From Paratinospora sagittata (lineage: Eukaryota; Streptophyta; Magnoliopsida; Ranunculales; Menispermaceae), in contig CM069603.1 in assembly GCA_035771175.1 (NCBI GenBank), forward strand, positions 20,374,286 to 20,438,285: DNA of 64,000 bases, written 5' to 3'. The notes beneath the pieces are model-generated. The model did no database searches. It had not been told where the DNA came from and saw only the letters and a list, made by a program, of their open reading frames with translations. A program made the position numbers and the translations under genes. Below are positions 41,035-50,897 of this stretch, in pieces; within the stretch, counting starts at the first letter, position 1; the number at the start of each line of letters is the position of its first letter.

Positions 41035-41039
41035 ATGGT
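41035..41039 (+). repeat. Left target-site duplication (ATGGT)
   Basis: These are the last five satellite bases before the LTR terminus TGTAATACCC. They match four of the five bases at 54385-54389 (CTGGT). The uninterrupted satellite reads ATGGTTCTTTAG here, so one copy of the five bases is original and the other is the duplication expected of a Ty3/gypsy integrase. Confidence 0.8.
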
Positions 41040-41112
41040 TGTAATACCCTGTATTTCACCAAAAAAAAAAAAAAAAAAAATTACTATTTGAAATTTTTAC
41101 TATTTAGGCAAC

Positions 41113-41538
41113 GCCCGAACGTTCAGGCGCATGACAGAACGTTCAGGCGCATGACAGAACGTTCAGGCGCCTGCCAGAACGTTCAGGCGCCCTGCCAGAA
41201 CGTTCAGGCGCATGACAGAACGTTCAGGCGCCTGCCAGAACGTTCAGGCGCCTGCCAGAACGTTCAGGCGCCATGCCAGAACGTTCAGGCGCCCTGCCAG
41301 AACGTTCAGGCGCCTGCCAGAACGTTCAGGCGCCTGCCAGAACGTTCAGGCGCCATGCCAGAACGTTCAGGCGCCTGCCAGAACGTTCAGGCGCCTGCCA
41401 GAACGTTCAGGCGCCATGCCAGAACGTTCAGGCGCCATGCCAGAACGTTCAGGCGCATGCCAGAACGTTCAGGCGCCATGCCAGAACGTTCAGGCGCATG
41501 CCAGAACGTTCAGGCGCCTGCCAGAACGTTCAGGCGCC
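41113..41538 (+). repeat. LTR1 promoter minisatellite, 21 units of ~20 bp
   Basis: Units have a constant core GAACGTTCAGGCGC joined by ATGACA, CTGCCA, CCTGCCA, CATGCCA or ATGCCA. Each contains the 8-bp palindrome GAACGTTC, and most contain GGCGCC. The array ends 9 bp before the TATA box. It is GC-rich in an otherwise AT-rich neighbourhood and open in several reading frames, which creates meaningless ORFs. GAACGTTC contains the ACGT core of bZIP sites and the GAAnnTTC half pair of heat-shock elements; a role as an enhancer array is inferred. Confidence 0.95.
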
Positions 41539-41547
41539 AAAAATCTC

Positions 41548-41554
41548 TATATAA
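41548..41554 (+). promoter_or_regulatory. LTR1 TATA box (TATATAA)
   Basis: The context is CTCTATATAAGG, immediately after the minisatellite. Transcription would start roughly 25-35 bases downstream, in the pyrimidine-rich CTCCTCATTCTCATTTC stretch. It is the only convincing TATA box in the LTR and defines the U3/R side. Confidence 0.8.
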
Positions 41555-42043
41555 GGAACCCTCCTCATTCTCATTTCTCACACCAAACCAAAATCACCTT
41601 CTCTTGGGATTTTCTTCTCCTTTCCACGCCTTCTAAGTTTTTAGTTTTTGAGACTCTCTAATCGAGACTCTCGGTGCGGTGCAACAAAGTTCTGTCCGGA
41701 GAAAAGCACCAGATCTGAAGGTGGGGAACGAAACATAGGTTTGCGTGTTTCATAACTTTTATTAAAGTTTACATTCAATTATTATTATGTCTACTATTCA
41801 TTTACACTGCATTATATCAATAATGTTTATGACCTGAATGTCCTACCTTGCACGTCGTGATACCGACCCTAATAAGGATCACTAGACGATGCCGAAGTCA
41901 GTCTAAATGTCAAGAAAAGACCAGACCAGTAGACTAGACTAGTTCATGCATTGGCATCATACATATCACCACCTAGGGACGTATATGGTTTATGACTCAT
42001 AGAATAGTTAGAAGCATTGCTCACTATTCATATTATTTCTCTG

Positions 42044-42187
42044 GAGAGGGACGTACATGTGAACCTGGCTACGCCGGGGAGGGACATCAGTACGTGAATC
42101 CAGAGCATCGTTCCTGAGGAGGGACGTACAGTGAGAACCTGGCTTCGCCCGGGGAAGGACACCAGTACGTGAACTCAGGCGATGTAC
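42044..42187 (+). repeat. Two-copy 72-bp tandem repeat in the LTR downstream half
   Basis: AGGGACGTACA occurs at 42047 and 42119, and ACCTGGCT, CGGGGA and CAGTACGTGAA recur at the same spacing. Copies also exist in LTR2 (about 51830-51973) and inverted in LTR4. Several TACGTG/TACGTA-type ACGT cores lie here. The role is unknown. Confidence 0.8.
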
Positions 42188-42624
42188 GCTCATCAAACCA
42201 TTAGTACGTGACGGTGTCATGCATACATACATATTGATTGATTATGATGCTTACATGTGTATTTAAGATATTTGATATTGAAGTATGCTTTATTAATTGT
42301 TATACTCATGCACTATTTACCCACTGAGCGCGTTAAGCTCACTCCAATATTATCAAATCTTTCACAGGAAATTAGGGTGGACTGGGTGCAGGTTATGGGG
42401 CCCACATTTTGTACCCTTTGTATGATTCATTGGGGATTTTGGGAGTATGTTCCCTTGACCATTTTATGTACAAAAATATTCTGAATTATATGAAATCAGA
42501 TTTGTACTGTGTACTGTATTTCCGCTGCGTACTCTGTTATTACCATTATGATTGTTCCAAATGCACGCCCCGTCCGTGAGTGTACCGCCGGTTTAGGCGC
42601 GTCCGGGCGGGGTGTGACATTTAA

Positions 42625-42636
42625 TGGTATCAGAGC
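42625..42636 (+). other. Primer-binding site, initiator tRNA-Met
   Basis: TGGTATCAGAGC is complementary to the 3' end of plant initiator tRNA-Met. It lies five bases after the LTR end (TTTAA between them). The match is 12 nt and stops at the next bases (GT). It sets the LTR/internal boundary and the start of minus-strand DNA synthesis. Confidence 0.93.
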
Positions 42637-42778
42637 GTACGGTCCACGGCCCGCCCAAGTCCACCAAATTAGGGAAAGAAACTATAGTTGATTTAAAAAT
42701 ACATATAGTAACAATTTATTAGAAACTATATGTGTAGTTATTATTGAATATATGTATCTATATACATTAGTGTATATG

Positions 42779-42785
42779 AGGTACG

Positions 42786-42786
<1 letters not shown>
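42779..42786 (+). promoter_or_regulatory. Candidate 5' splice site in the leader (AG|GTACGT)
   Basis: GAG|GTACGTAT matches the plant donor consensus well, with the intron starting at 42781. It lies downstream of the primer site and directly before a very A/T-rich block, as plant introns prefer. Pairing with acceptors at 43487 or 45861 would remove the A-rich repeats, and in the second case ORF1 too. Predicted by eye only. Confidence 0.5.
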
Positions 42787-42818
<32 letters not shown>

Positions 42819-43031
42819 CGAAAAAATTTTTATTTTTCGAAAATTATTTATTCGAAAAAAAAAAAAAAAAAAAAAAAAAAATTAAATAAAAAATAAAAAA
42901 AATTTTATTTTTCAAAAATTATTTATTCGAAAAAAAAAAAAAAAAAAAAAAAAATTTAAATAAAAAAATAAAAAAAATTTTATTTTTCAAAAATTATTTA
43001 TTCGAAAACAAAAAAAAAAAAAAAAAAAAAA
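42787..43031 (+). repeat. A-rich tandem repeat in the leader, about three units
   Basis: Long A runs alternate with TTTTATTTTTCAAAAATT and ATTTATTCG blocks at a spacing of about 70-80 bp. The units differ mainly in A-run length, and one run contains a C at about 43010. It is non-coding and a likely slippage hotspot, so run lengths may be uncertain. Confidence 0.85.
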
Positions 43032-43048
43032 TTTCGAAACTATGTGAC

Positions 43049-43445
43049 ATAGTTGATTTTTGGAAACTATATAGTTATGAGTCGATATGTCTATACATGT
43101 GAATACGACATATATACATCTAACCGCCTAATGAAAGAAAATTTCATGATGGCATAAACATCAACAGAAAACTCGAAAATAATGTCTAGCAGACAAGACA
43201 TAAATCTTAAAATAATTAAATATGTCTATACATTCATATGTAAATATGACATATATACACATTCCAAATAGTTAATTTTTGGACACTATATATAGTTATG
43301 ATGAAATATGTCTATACATTCATAAGTGAATACGACATATATGCATCAAATCACTAATGAAGAAAATCTCATGCTGGCATAAACATCAACAGAACACTCG
43401 AAACAAATGTCTAGCAGACAAAGCATAAATCTTAAAAATATTAGG
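43049..43445 (+). repeat. Imperfect ~221-bp direct repeat in the leader
   Basis: Two copies start at about 43049 (GTTGATTTTTGGAAACTATA) and about 43270 (GTTAATTTTTGGACACTATA). Shared later segments are GCATAAACATCAACAGAA, ATGTCTAGCAGACAA and CATAAATCTTAAAA. Many short upstream ATGs and stops here would hinder translation from an unspliced leader. No gene is seen between 42637 and 43495. Confidence 0.85.
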
Positions 43446-43474
43446 AATATATTTTGTGTCTTTCACACAAATTT

Positions 43475-43488
43475 ATTTTCCTTTCAGC
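43475..43488 (+). promoter_or_regulatory. Candidate 3' splice site before ORF1 (TTTTCCTTTCAG)
   Basis: A pyrimidine-rich tract ends in CAG at 43485-43487, eight bases before the ORF1 start codon at 43496. The fit to a plant acceptor is strong. It supports a spliced mRNA that places ORF1 first. Confidence 0.55.
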
Positions 43489-43495
43489 AAAAAGA

Positions 43496-45088
43496 ATGAC
43501 CTCAAGGGAGGGAACATCTTCTACTAGCAGGGAACCAATTCCCACTAGACTAACGGAATTGTCCAAACGAGAGGTTGTGACTATGAGGAGCATCGACAAT
43601 GGCGATCTCCGCCTCCGTCCAATCCTTCATGACAAACTCGCAGCACTGGATTGGTTAAATATAACCAAAGTCGAGGGTCAAGTCTCTTACAACTTGGTTC
43701 GATCCTTCTATGAAGCCATGAATCACGTGGGACTTCACGGAGATGAGATCAGCCCTCACTTAGAGACAACACTCATGGGAACAACAATTCCTATCAACAT
43801 CGAGATTATTGCTCGACTTTTAGAGATTCCGATTGAGGCAATAATTATTGATCCACATGATCCCCAGGCAGTTGCAGCGATCGCCGAATCTAATGCACAA
43901 CTGTTTAATTTCGTCGCCAAAGAGCCATACACTCAATCAACATACACCAACCTCCCAAACAATCATCTTAAGCCATCTCTTGTCGGCCTCAGAAAGATTG
44001 TATACGGCAACATCTTGCCAGAAAGGGGTACTAGGGGCACTATGTCAAGGGCCCAACTCCTTGTGTTGTATTGCATAGAGAAGAAAATAAAAGTGTCCCT
44101 ACCACACATCATCATCCAACAAATGTTAAGGGTAATTCAAAACCCTTTAACAAAGGAATTCCTCGGTTACGGAGTCTTGATTATGAGGATACTTTCCGCG
44201 GCAAACGTTGACACTTTCGATGGAACGTCAAAGCTGATCACTGAACCAGTTACAACATCCTCTATCTTCAAGACCTACGGCACAAGTGGAGGGGTAACTG
44301 ACGAAGAGGTATTCGGCACGACAAACAGAACTGCCGAAAGAATGAGGGACAAGCACGGGCGTTGCCTTCGCAAATGTCGACGCAAGATGCCTGTCAGAGA
44401 CGGCCCAAATAATGATTCAAATCCCAATCCTACATCAAACCCACCCCTGAATACTGATCCAATTGATCCACCACTTACTGACGAAGAATTATATGCCACA
44501 CTAAATTCGCCACTACAAAGTCATGATAGCCAAGGTCCACAAGCAAACCCACCAACTTGGAACGTGCCAACTCAAGGCAACACTTCGTACCACAGATTTC
44601 CACCTTCTGCGGTACAGTATCAGCCCGTTCCACACGTTGCTGTAAACCAACAACTACAGTACTGGGCTTCACCAAATCTTGGAGGACCAAACATTCCAAT
44701 GAGCCCATTGTTCCCAACTTTTTCATCTCAAACAAACCAAATTATCCAAGGGGTTCCGGTTAGGGGATCTCCGCACAATCAATACAGCTATGTTCCACCT
44801 CAGAACCACCCATACAACCAATACTTTCCTCAAATGCCTATGGCCTACCCTTCACCTACGAGACAACCAACCCACCAACCACCAATGGGACAACCGACTA
44901 ACCTACTTGAACGGTTAGATGAAATGGCATCCAATATTGCTGCACTGAAAGAAAGCCACAATCATGTATTAACTCGTTTGCAAAACTCCAACGCAGAGCG
45001 AGCAAACTCTCAACCTTCTGTTAGTAGTCATTCTGTACATAACAATAGATCTCGAAGGAATGGTAGTCGGCAAGAACGTCCAAATTGA
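43496..45088 (+). CDS. ORF1, extra protein upstream of gag (plant transposon-protein-like), 530 aa
   Basis: An intact ORF in a separate reading block before gag. I chose the ATG at 43496 (MTSREGTSS) because the upstream in-frame extension starts only at a TTG and crosses the likely splice acceptor. Residues about 40-250 form a globular region with NLVRSFYEAM near 65-75 and GTTIPINIEIIARLLEIP near 94-112. This resembles the putative plant transposon protein domain seen in many plant repeat-derived proteins; the family match is from memory of the pattern and is not a search result. A basic patch (RCLRKCRRKM) lies near residue 288. A long Pro/Asn/Gln-rich stretch covers about 303-470, a short predicted coiled coil (LLERLDEMASNIAALKE) starts at about 471, and the tail is basic. 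No CCHC finger, protease or polymerase motif is present, so it is not a second gag-pol. The function is unknown; a nucleic-acid-binding or regulatory role is only a guess. Confidence 0.75.
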   Translation: MTSREGTSSTSREPIPTRLTELSKREVVTMRSIDNGDLRLRPILHDKLAALDWLNITKVEGQVSYNLVRSFYEAMNHVGLHGDEISPHLETTLMGTTIPINIEIIARLLEIPIEAIIIDPHDPQAVAAIAESNAQLFNFVAKEPYTQSTYTNLPNNHLKPSLVGLRKIVYGNILPERGTRGTMSRAQLLVLYCIEKKIKVSLPHIIIQQMLRVIQNPLTKEFLGYGVLIMRILSAANVDTFDGTSKLITEPVTTSSIFKTYGTSGGVTDEEVFGTTNRTAERMRDKHGRCLRKCRRKMPVRDGPNNDSNPNPTSNPPLNTDPIDPPLTDEELYATLNSPLQSHDSQGPQANPPTWNVPTQGNTSYHRFPPSAVQYQPVPHVAVNQQLQYWASPNLGGPNIPMSPLFPTFSSQTNQIIQGVPVRGSPHNQYSYVPPQNHPYNQYFPQMPMAYPSPTRQPTHQPPMGQPTNLLERLDEMASNIAALKESHNHVLTRLQNSNAERANSQPSVSSHSVHNNRSRRNGSRQERPN

Positions 45089-45848
45089 TTACTGGCAATG
45101 TAAATTTTTCTATTATATATGAATGAAATGTTTTGTTTAAGACTATCTTTGGTGGGCCGACTTACAACCATTCTTTCTTTTGTATCACTAACTTTGGAGT
45201 GGTATGGGACACAACAAAATTGGATGATACTAAATAAAATGTGGAAGTAAGAAAACCCACGACCTTGTGTGAAAAGAAACACTTGGAGAAAGTTGCATTA
45301 CTAATATTATCACTAAGTTTACACGGTATGGGACGAGTAAATTTGGACGATACTATTAGTGAACTTCTATTCAACCAATGTTTTTAGAGACCGTGTTCAT
45401 ACAACTTAACTTGGTTTCCACCCTTATTACTGAATTCATGTGGTATGGGACATATGAACTTGGATAATAATTGAACAGACTAAGAGTAAGCGTATGAATG
45501 CATAAGATTGCGTTAGAACGTTAAATCAGGATATTTACCGAGGCAAATCTTAGAATTCTTATGACTCGTATGGATTTTCAAGGAAATATATGTATGTTCA
45601 CGAACACCAAAACAAATTTTTTTTAAATACTTGCAAAGTTTTCTACTTATTATATAAACATTCTAACCTTCTTTGTTTTTACACCATGGCCACACATACG
45701 AGATATATAAGATTCTTTGATTCCTCAACAACAACTTTACACTCTACTTAGAAAAATAAGTGATTTTAATATTACAGTACTCTCGAAATTGTTGCTGAGC
45801 ATACTCCAACATTATACTTACCTACAGTTTCTTAATCTTGGTTTTCTT
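45089..45848 (+). other. Spacer between ORF1 and gag-pol with a three-copy ~120-bp repeat
   Basis: No credible gene. GGTATGGGAC recurs at 45201, 45325 and 45442, each within a similar context (a TTTGGA or TTGGAT block about 20 bases later), so about 45180-45470 is an imperfect triple repeat. The rest is AT-rich with a T-rich end. Together with the flanking acceptor it looks like intron sequence for the gag-pol mRNA. Confidence 0.75.
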
Positions 45849-45862
45849 TTCTCCTTGCCAGT
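45849..45862 (+). promoter_or_regulatory. Candidate 3' splice site before gag-pol (TTCTCCTTGCCAG)
   Basis: A pyrimidine tract ends in CAG at 45859-45861, eight bases before the gag-pol ATG at 45869. The arrangement copies that at ORF1, acceptor then ATG after eight bases, which argues that both are functional acceptors for a shared upstream donor. Confidence 0.55.
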
Positions 45863-45868
45863 GAGAAA

Positions 45869-48800
45869 ATGCAAACCAGGAAGAGAGGAAGACCACGTAC
45901 TGTTCGTCCCACAGTTGAGGCACCTCCTGAGACTCAGGAACCGCCGCCTCCGACAACAGCACAGGCCACACCCGACACTGCCACTACATCTGGGCAGGCA
46001 ATACCACCACCACCCGCACCCTTTGCCATGCCTTCAAGCATTGAAACCTTCTTCGCTGGATTTGTTGAGGCAATGAAAGTCACTGTTCAAACTGCTGTTC
46101 GTGAGACTGCAGCCAGTCAGGTTGCCACGGTACAAGCACCTATAAAATTTGGGTCGGAAGCTCAAACCGATCAGATTACTAAATACAAGCGACTACAACC
46201 TCTTACTTTCGATGGCACCATTGATCCTGATGAGGTGCAAAAGTGGCTAGATGAGTCAAAGAAGGCTCTTGATGCAATGGGAGTCGATGAGACTCGCAAA
46301 ATTCCACTAGCAACTTACCAACTTGTTGGTGGAGCAAACAAATGGTGGCTCACAGTGAAAGAAGACCCACGGGTCAATATAGCAGATATGACTTGGCAAC
46401 AGTTTGAATCAATGTTTATTGATGAGTATTTTCCCAGCGCGGTGACAAAGCAGAAGCGCCAGGAATTTGCTAAGTTATATCAGGGCACCATGACCGTCAG
46501 AGAATATGCTGGAAAATTCAAAGAATTATCTGTCTACTCTCTCTCCACTATCTCAACGGAGCGAGATAAGTCCGAGAAATTTTATAATGGCCTTCGCCAT
46601 GACATTCGGCAAGCCTTATCGATCTTGGACATCAAGATTTACAAGGAGGTTGTTGACAAGGCCATGAGCTTTGAACAAGAGAAGCTCTTACAAGAACAGC
46701 GAATGAATAAGGGCAAACGACCTGCACAATTTTCACCACAAGGCTCACAACAGGGCAACAGGAAAAAGCCCTACTACAATCAAAACCCAGCCCTCCCAGC
46801 CCCGGTTTCGCCGAATGCAGGCACAACACCTGCGCCTGAACCTTTTAACTCTAACCACCAGGGTTTCCGAAATCATGGCCGTGGCGGTCGTTATGGACGA
46901 GGTGGCCGTAGCAACGGAAATGGCAGAGGTGGTGGCCGACACCACAATCAACAAGGCCAGCACAATAATCAGAATGGCCAGCAAAACCATCAGCAGTATA
47001 GGCCGACTTGTTACAACTGCGGCCAGAAAGGCCATGTAAAACATCTTTGTCCGCACCTTCAGCAACCTATTCCGGCTATTCCAGTCCAACAAGCACCACC
47101 TGCAGCTAATGCCCAGCCCAGGCAGACCCAGCAGAATCAGGGTCCACGGAATCAGGGCAGAGCATATGCCATCGCTCACCAACCCCTCCCAGACAATAAT
47201 GTCGTCGAAGGTACCTTTCCTTTGTTCAATACAATGGTGCATGTTTTGTTTGATTCAGGTGCTACGCATTCTTTTATATCATCAGCATTGGTAAGACATT
47301 TAGGCCTGCATCCTGAACCCACAAACATCACACTCCATGTCACATCACCATTCGGATCGGGTACTGACGTGAATTTGCAGTGTTCGCGATGTGAGCTTCG
47401 AATGTCCGAACATATCATATATGCCGATCTTTCTGTAATGGATTTTGAAGACTTCGACATCATCCTCGGCATGGACTGGCTGGCACCACTGAATGCAAAG
47501 ATCGACTGTATTAACAAGCAAGTTCAGTTAACTTTGCCTACAGGAGAGTTTGTTACGATTCAGGGCACAAGGCAATGGATACACAAATCAACAGTTGCCC
47601 TTCTCAAGTCACAACTTCGAGCGTTGTCTCTTGGTAACGACAATGAATCACCAGCTCTGTACCCTCCCGAAGTACGCGATGTTCCAGTCGTATCTGAATT
47701 CCCAACAGTTTTTCTTAATGACCTTCCTGGTCTACCTCCAGTTAGGGGATTCGATTTTGAGATCAACCTCATACCTGGGACAGGGCCTATCTCAATTCCA
47801 CCATACAGAATGTCAAATGTTGAACTGGTTGAATTAGACAGACAACTTAAGGAATTAGAGAGTAATGGCTCCATCCGAAAGAGTTCATCACCCTGGGGCG
47901 CTCCAGTTCTGTTTGTTCGCAAAAAGGATGGTTCGTTACGACTTTGCATCGACTATCGCAAGTTGAATAACGTCACCATCAAGAACAGATATCCGTTGCC
48001 CAGGATCGATGACTTGTTCGACCAACTTAGAGATGCCAAATACTTCTCTAAGATTGATTTACGGTCCGGTTATCACCAACTCCGGATCCGAGCGTCGGAC
48101 ATCACCAAAACAGCGTTCAGAACTCGGTACGGACATTACGAGTTCTTAGTTATGCCATTCGGTCTAACAAATGCCCCTGCAGCATTCATGGATTTGATGA
48201 ATCGCATATTCAGGTTATACTTAGACCGATTTGTGGTGGTTTTTGTCGACGACATCTTGATATATTCCTCAACCGAGGAAGACCATAAAATACATTTGAA
48301 GATCGTCCTCCAGACCTTACAAAGACACCAACTGTATGCAAAGTTGAGTAAGTGCGAATTTTGGGCGCAGAGAGTTCAATTCCTCGGCCATGTGGTTTCA
48401 GGCAATGGCATTGAGGTCGATCCTTCTAAGGTTGAAGCAGTCTTAAACTGGAAGCAGCCTACCACTGTTACTCGAATTAGGAGTTTTCTTGGTTTGGCTG
48501 GCTATTACAGACGCTTCATTAAGGACTTCTCAAAGATTGCTGAACCTATGACCAAGCTCACTCGAAAAGACGTGCGCTTCATCTGGAATCCGGCCTGTGA
48601 AGCATCATTTCAGGAATTGAAGAAACGCCTCACGACAGCACCTGTACTTATTACTCCAAGAAATGGAATTGGTTTTTCATTATACACCGATGCCTCTCTC
48701 CAAGGCTTAGGTGCCGTACTAATGCAAGAAGGCCAAGTGGTTGCATATGCGTCCAGACAACTGAAGATTCATGAGGGTAATTACCCAACGCATGACTTGG

Positions 48801-50587
48801 AACTTGCCGCTGTCGTATTTGCACTAAAGTTATGGCGTCATTACCTATACGGTGAACGCTTTGAGGTCTTCTCGGATCACAAGAGTCTTAAGTACATATA
48901 CACTCAGCGAGACCTTAACCTCCGCCAAAGACGATGGTTGGAATTCTTGAAAGATTATGACTTTCAACTCCAGTACCATCCCGGAAAGGCCAATGTTGTG
49001 GCTGATGCCCTGAGTAGAAAATCTTATGTTGCTTGCACTCTTAACTACGAAATGGGAAAGTTGACTACAGAGTTGGAGAACTTTAACCTACAACTGAACA
49101 TAGAGGGACCCCGCCCACGACTCTCTCAATTGTCCGCTACCTCTGACCTCGTTCGCAAGATTTCAGCTACTCAAGCCAATGACCCTATGTTAATGGAGAA
49201 ACGAGAACTTCTACTCAGCGGGCAAGACTTTCCTCATTGGTCAGTCTCTGACGACGGAGCCGTTTTCTATAAAAAACGTCTTTGTCTTCCGAACGATCCC
49301 GAGGTTCGGAAAGACGTGCTTACTGATATGCACTGTTCGAGATACGCTATGCATCCTGGGGGTGACAAGATGTACCAGGATGTCAAGCGACAATTCTGGT
49401 TTTCTGGAATGAAGCAGGCAATTGCAGACTTCGTTGCTCGATGTCTTGTTTGCCAGAAAGTTAAAGCAGAACGACGAATTCCCTCTGGCCTTCTCCAGCC
49501 GTTACCTATTGGAGAATGGAAATGGGAGAACATCGCCATGGATTTTGTTACAGCCTTACCGCGCAATAATAAAGGGCAAGATGCTATCTGGGTTATCATT
49601 GACAGACTTACCAAGTCTGCACACTTCTTGCCAATAAAGTTCACGGATAATCCCGCCAAACTTGCAGAACTATATGAAAGAGAGATCGTACGCCTTCATG
49701 GCATACCACTCACGATCGTCTCTGATCGCGACCCTCGATTCACATCAAACTTTTGGAAAAGCTTCCAAACTAGAATGGGTTCCAAGATCACTATGAGCAC
49801 CGCCTTCCACCCTCAGACTGATGGGCAGTCAGAACGGCTTATCCAAATCTTAGAAGACATGTTACGATGCTGCATTTTAGACTTTCATGACGGATGGGCA
49901 AAGTATTTGCATCTAGCTGAGTTTGCATACAACAACAGCTACCAAACTAGTATCGGCATGGCACCATACGAGGCTCTCTATGGTCGGCCATGCAGATCTC
50001 CGATATGCTGGTTAGATATGGCAGATCGACCGCAGTTAGGCCCTGAACTAGTACAAGAGACGTCTGAAAAGATCGCACTCGTAAAGGAACGGCTTCGTGT
50101 TGCACAAAGTCGACAGAAGAGCTATGCTGACAAGCGGCGACAACCTCTCGAATTTGATAAGGGCGACTTTGTTTTTCTGAAAGTTCAGCCCACAAGAGGT
50201 GTCAAACGCTTTGGAATCAAAGGCAAGCTCTCCCCGCGATATATCGGTCCATTTCCGATCATTGAACGTATTGGCAAACTTGCTTATCGTCTGTCCCTTC
50301 CATCATCCATGCCTAAGGTTCATGACGTTTTTCACGTATCTATGCTTCGCAAGTATCGTCCTGATCCTTCGCATATCATCCCTTTAGTCGAGGTTCGGGT
50401 TGAGGAAGGAAATACGTATCAGGAGAAAGCAATCCAGATTTTAGATAGAAAAACTCAAGAACTACGGCGCCGTAGCATACCACTTGTGAAAGTGCTCTGG
50501 GATCACCACGGCGTAGAGGAAGCAACATGGGAACTAGAATCAACAATTAAACAAAAATACCCTCAATTGTTTTCTAGTACCAACTGA
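45869..50587 (+). CDS. gag-pol: Gag-Pol polyprotein of a Ty3/gypsy chromovirus-like element, 1572 aa
   Basis: A single uninterrupted ORF from a true ATG. The Gag capsid-like region is at about 105-260 (WW at about 157). A Gly/Asn/Gln-rich stretch precedes a CCHC knuckle at 381-394 (C381, C384, H389, C394), which binds RNA. The aspartic protease has DSG at 462-464 with the typical ATHSFIS after it. Reverse transcriptase runs from about 640 to 870, with D730 in the first motif and FVDD at 792-795. RNase H shows D941, E978 and D1003. Integrase has the HHCC finger (H1155, H1162, C1192, C1195) and the catalytic triad D1225, D1286, E1322 with the D-35-E spacing. A GPF module lies near 1460, and a chromodomain-like end (VKVLW, EEATWE) closes the protein. 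There is no frameshift or stop between gag and pol, so Gag and Pol would be made as one chain and cut by the protease. All expected catalytic residues are present, so the element may be autonomous. Confidence 0.95.
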   Translation: MQTRKRGRPRTVRPTVEAPPETQEPPPPTTAQATPDTATTSGQAIPPPPAPFAMPSSIETFFAGFVEAMKVTVQTAVRETAASQVATVQAPIKFGSEAQTDQITKYKRLQPLTFDGTIDPDEVQKWLDESKKALDAMGVDETRKIPLATYQLVGGANKWWLTVKEDPRVNIADMTWQQFESMFIDEYFPSAVTKQKRQEFAKLYQGTMTVREYAGKFKELSVYSLSTISTERDKSEKFYNGLRHDIRQALSILDIKIYKEVVDKAMSFEQEKLLQEQRMNKGKRPAQFSPQGSQQGNRKKPYYNQNPALPAPVSPNAGTTPAPEPFNSNHQGFRNHGRGGRYGRGGRSNGNGRGGGRHHNQQGQHNNQNGQQNHQQYRPTCYNCGQKGHVKHLCPHLQQPIPAIPVQQAPPAANAQPRQTQQNQGPRNQGRAYAIAHQPLPDNNVVEGTFPLFNTMVHVLFDSGATHSFISSALVRHLGLHPEPTNITLHVTSPFGSGTDVNLQCSRCELRMSEHIIYADLSVMDFEDFDIILGMDWLAPLNAKIDCINKQVQLTLPTGEFVTIQGTRQWIHKSTVALLKSQLRALSLGNDNESPALYPPEVRDVPVVSEFPTVFLNDLPGLPPVRGFDFEINLIPGTGPISIPPYRMSNVELVELDRQLKELESNGSIRKSSSPWGAPVLFVRKKDGSLRLCIDYRKLNNVTIKNRYPLPRIDDLFDQLRDAKYFSKIDLRSGYHQLRIRASDITKTAFRTRYGHYEFLVMPFGLTNAPAAFMDLMNRIFRLYLDRFVVVFVDDILIYSSTEEDHKIHLKIVLQTLQRHQLYAKLSKCEFWAQRVQFLGHVVSGNGIEVDPSKVEAVLNWKQPTTVTRIRSFLGLAGYYRRFIKDFSKIAEPMTKLTRKDVRFIWNPACEASFQELKKRLTTAPVLITPRNGIGFSLYTDASLQGLGAVLMQEGQVVAYASRQLKIHEGNYPTHDLELAAVVFALKLWRHYLYGERFEVFSDHKSLKYIYTQRDLNLRQRRWLEFLKDYDFQLQYHPGKANVVADALSRKSYVACTLNYEMGKLTTELENFNLQLNIEGPRPRLSQLSATSDLVRKISATQANDPMLMEKRELLLSGQDFPHWSVSDDGAVFYKKRLCLPNDPEVRKDVLTDMHCSRYAMHPGGDKMYQDVKRQFWFSGMKQAIADFVARCLVCQKVKAERRIPSGLLQPLPIGEWKWENIAMDFVTALPRNNKGQDAIWVIIDRLTKSAHFLPIKFTDNPAKLAELYEREIVRLHGIPLTIVSDRDPRFTSNFWKSFQTRMGSKITMSTAFHPQTDGQSERLIQILEDMLRCCILDFHDGWAKYLHLAEFAYNNSYQTSIGMAPYEALYGRPCRSPICWLDMADRPQLGPELVQETSEKIALVKERLRVAQSRQKSYADKRRQPLEFDKGDFVFLKVQPTRGVKRFGIKGKLSPRYIGPFPIIERIGKLAYRLSLPSSMPKVHDVFHVSMLRKYRPDPSHIIPLVEVRVEEGNTYQEKAIQILDRKTQELRRRSIPLVKVLWDHHGVEEATWELESTIKQKYPQLFSSTN

Positions 50588-50811
50588 TGAAGTACTACGT
50601 TGTATTATTTTCCCTTATCAATATCAGGATGAAACATTGTTTACACCTATCTTGATACATTGTTTCACTTCAATACCTACCAGATGTCTGAAAATAATAT
50701 CAATGGATAGAGTCTTGCACACATGCTGTGGCCTCCTTCACAGCCTGCGGCTACTTCTCAAGCCGACAACCCCATCACTACTTGACTTGATTTCGAGGGC
50801 GAAATCCCTTT
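50588..50811 (+). other. 3' untranslated region of the element
   Basis: 224 bp between the gag-pol stop and the polypurine tract. No ORF or repeat of note is seen. It ends in GGCGAAATCCCTTT, leading into the purine run. Confidence 0.7.
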
Positions 50812-50824
50812 AAGGGGGGTAGAG
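50812..50824 (+). other. Polypurine tract (AAGGGGGGTAGAG)
   Basis: A purine run with one T, abutting the TG start of LTR2. It is the expected RNase H-resistant primer for plus-strand DNA synthesis, and its position confirms the 3' LTR boundary. Confidence 0.9.
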
Positions 50825-50897
50825 TGTAATACCCTGTATTTCACCAAAAAAAAAAAAAAAAAAAAATTACTATTTGAAATTTTTACTATTTAGGCAA

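Larger units (their letters stand above)
1..41039 (+). repeat. Left satellite array, ~865-bp monomer, 47 full copies plus one cut copy
   Basis: Head-to-tail tandem repeat. Taking the conserved TTTGCAGAGGCT as the origin, monomers start at 1, 864, 1729, 2594, 3460, 4326, 5190, 6054, 6920, 7785, 8649, 9515, 10383, 11248, 12114, 12979, 13842, 14708, 15572, 16438, 17302, 18168, 19032, 19898, 20762, 21626, 22492, 23356, 24219, 25085, 25950, 26816, 27680, 28544, 29409, 30273, 31140, 32004, 32870, 33735, 34601, 35466, 36330, 37197, 38061, 38928, 39793 and 40657. The last copy is cut after 383 bp by the retrotransposon. Lengths range from 863 to 868 bp, and the commonest size changes are a 2-bp difference in an A/T tract, 7 versus 8 A in the hairpin loop, and a 1-bp change in GTTTAAAAC. 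The sequence is AT-rich and has no ATG-started long ORF on either strand. No gene was found in this 41-kb stretch. Function is unknown; long homogeneous arrays like this are usually centromeric, pericentromeric or subtelomeric heterochromatin. Confidence 0.98.
41040..42619 (+). repeat. LTR1: 5' long terminal repeat, 1580 bp (TG...CA)
   Basis: Begins TGTAATACCC and ends GGTGTGACA just before the primer-binding site. Contents in order: a poly-A run (20 A), a GC-rich minisatellite of 21 units, a TATA box, a presumed R region, and a two-copy 72-bp repeat. Outside the minisatellite and poly-A tract I see only three differences from LTR2, at 42565 (A versus G), 42591 (G versus A) and 42618 (C versus T). 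That implies recent insertion. The short ORFs inside it are not genes. Confidence 0.95.

Noticed and set aside
41113..41538. CRISPR-like regular repeats
   Set aside because: The spacers are only 6-7 bases and drawn from five recurring types; this is a minisatellite in a plant LTR.
41088..41661. Repetitive ORFs of 93-197 codons over the LTR minisatellites (also near 50874-51447, 52463-52909 and 53744-54337)
   Set aside because: They result from a stop-free repeat unit of about 20 bp read in several frames, some from non-ATG starts. They lie upstream of or across the TATA box, and the frame changes with linker length.
42008..42484. 74- and 75-codon ORFs in the LTR body, identical in LTR1, LTR2 and LTR4
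   Set aside because: Identity follows from the youth of the LTRs and not from selection. They lie in R/U5-type sequence on opposite strands with no coding features.
42591..42660. Possible tRNA gene suggested by TGGTATCAGAGC
   Set aside because: Only the 12-nt complement to the tRNA 3' end is present, next to an LTR end. It is a primer-binding site and no cloverleaf follows.
44275..50195. Antisense and out-of-frame ORFs within ORF1 and gag-pol
   Set aside because: They are shadows of the long coding frames and have no independent motif.
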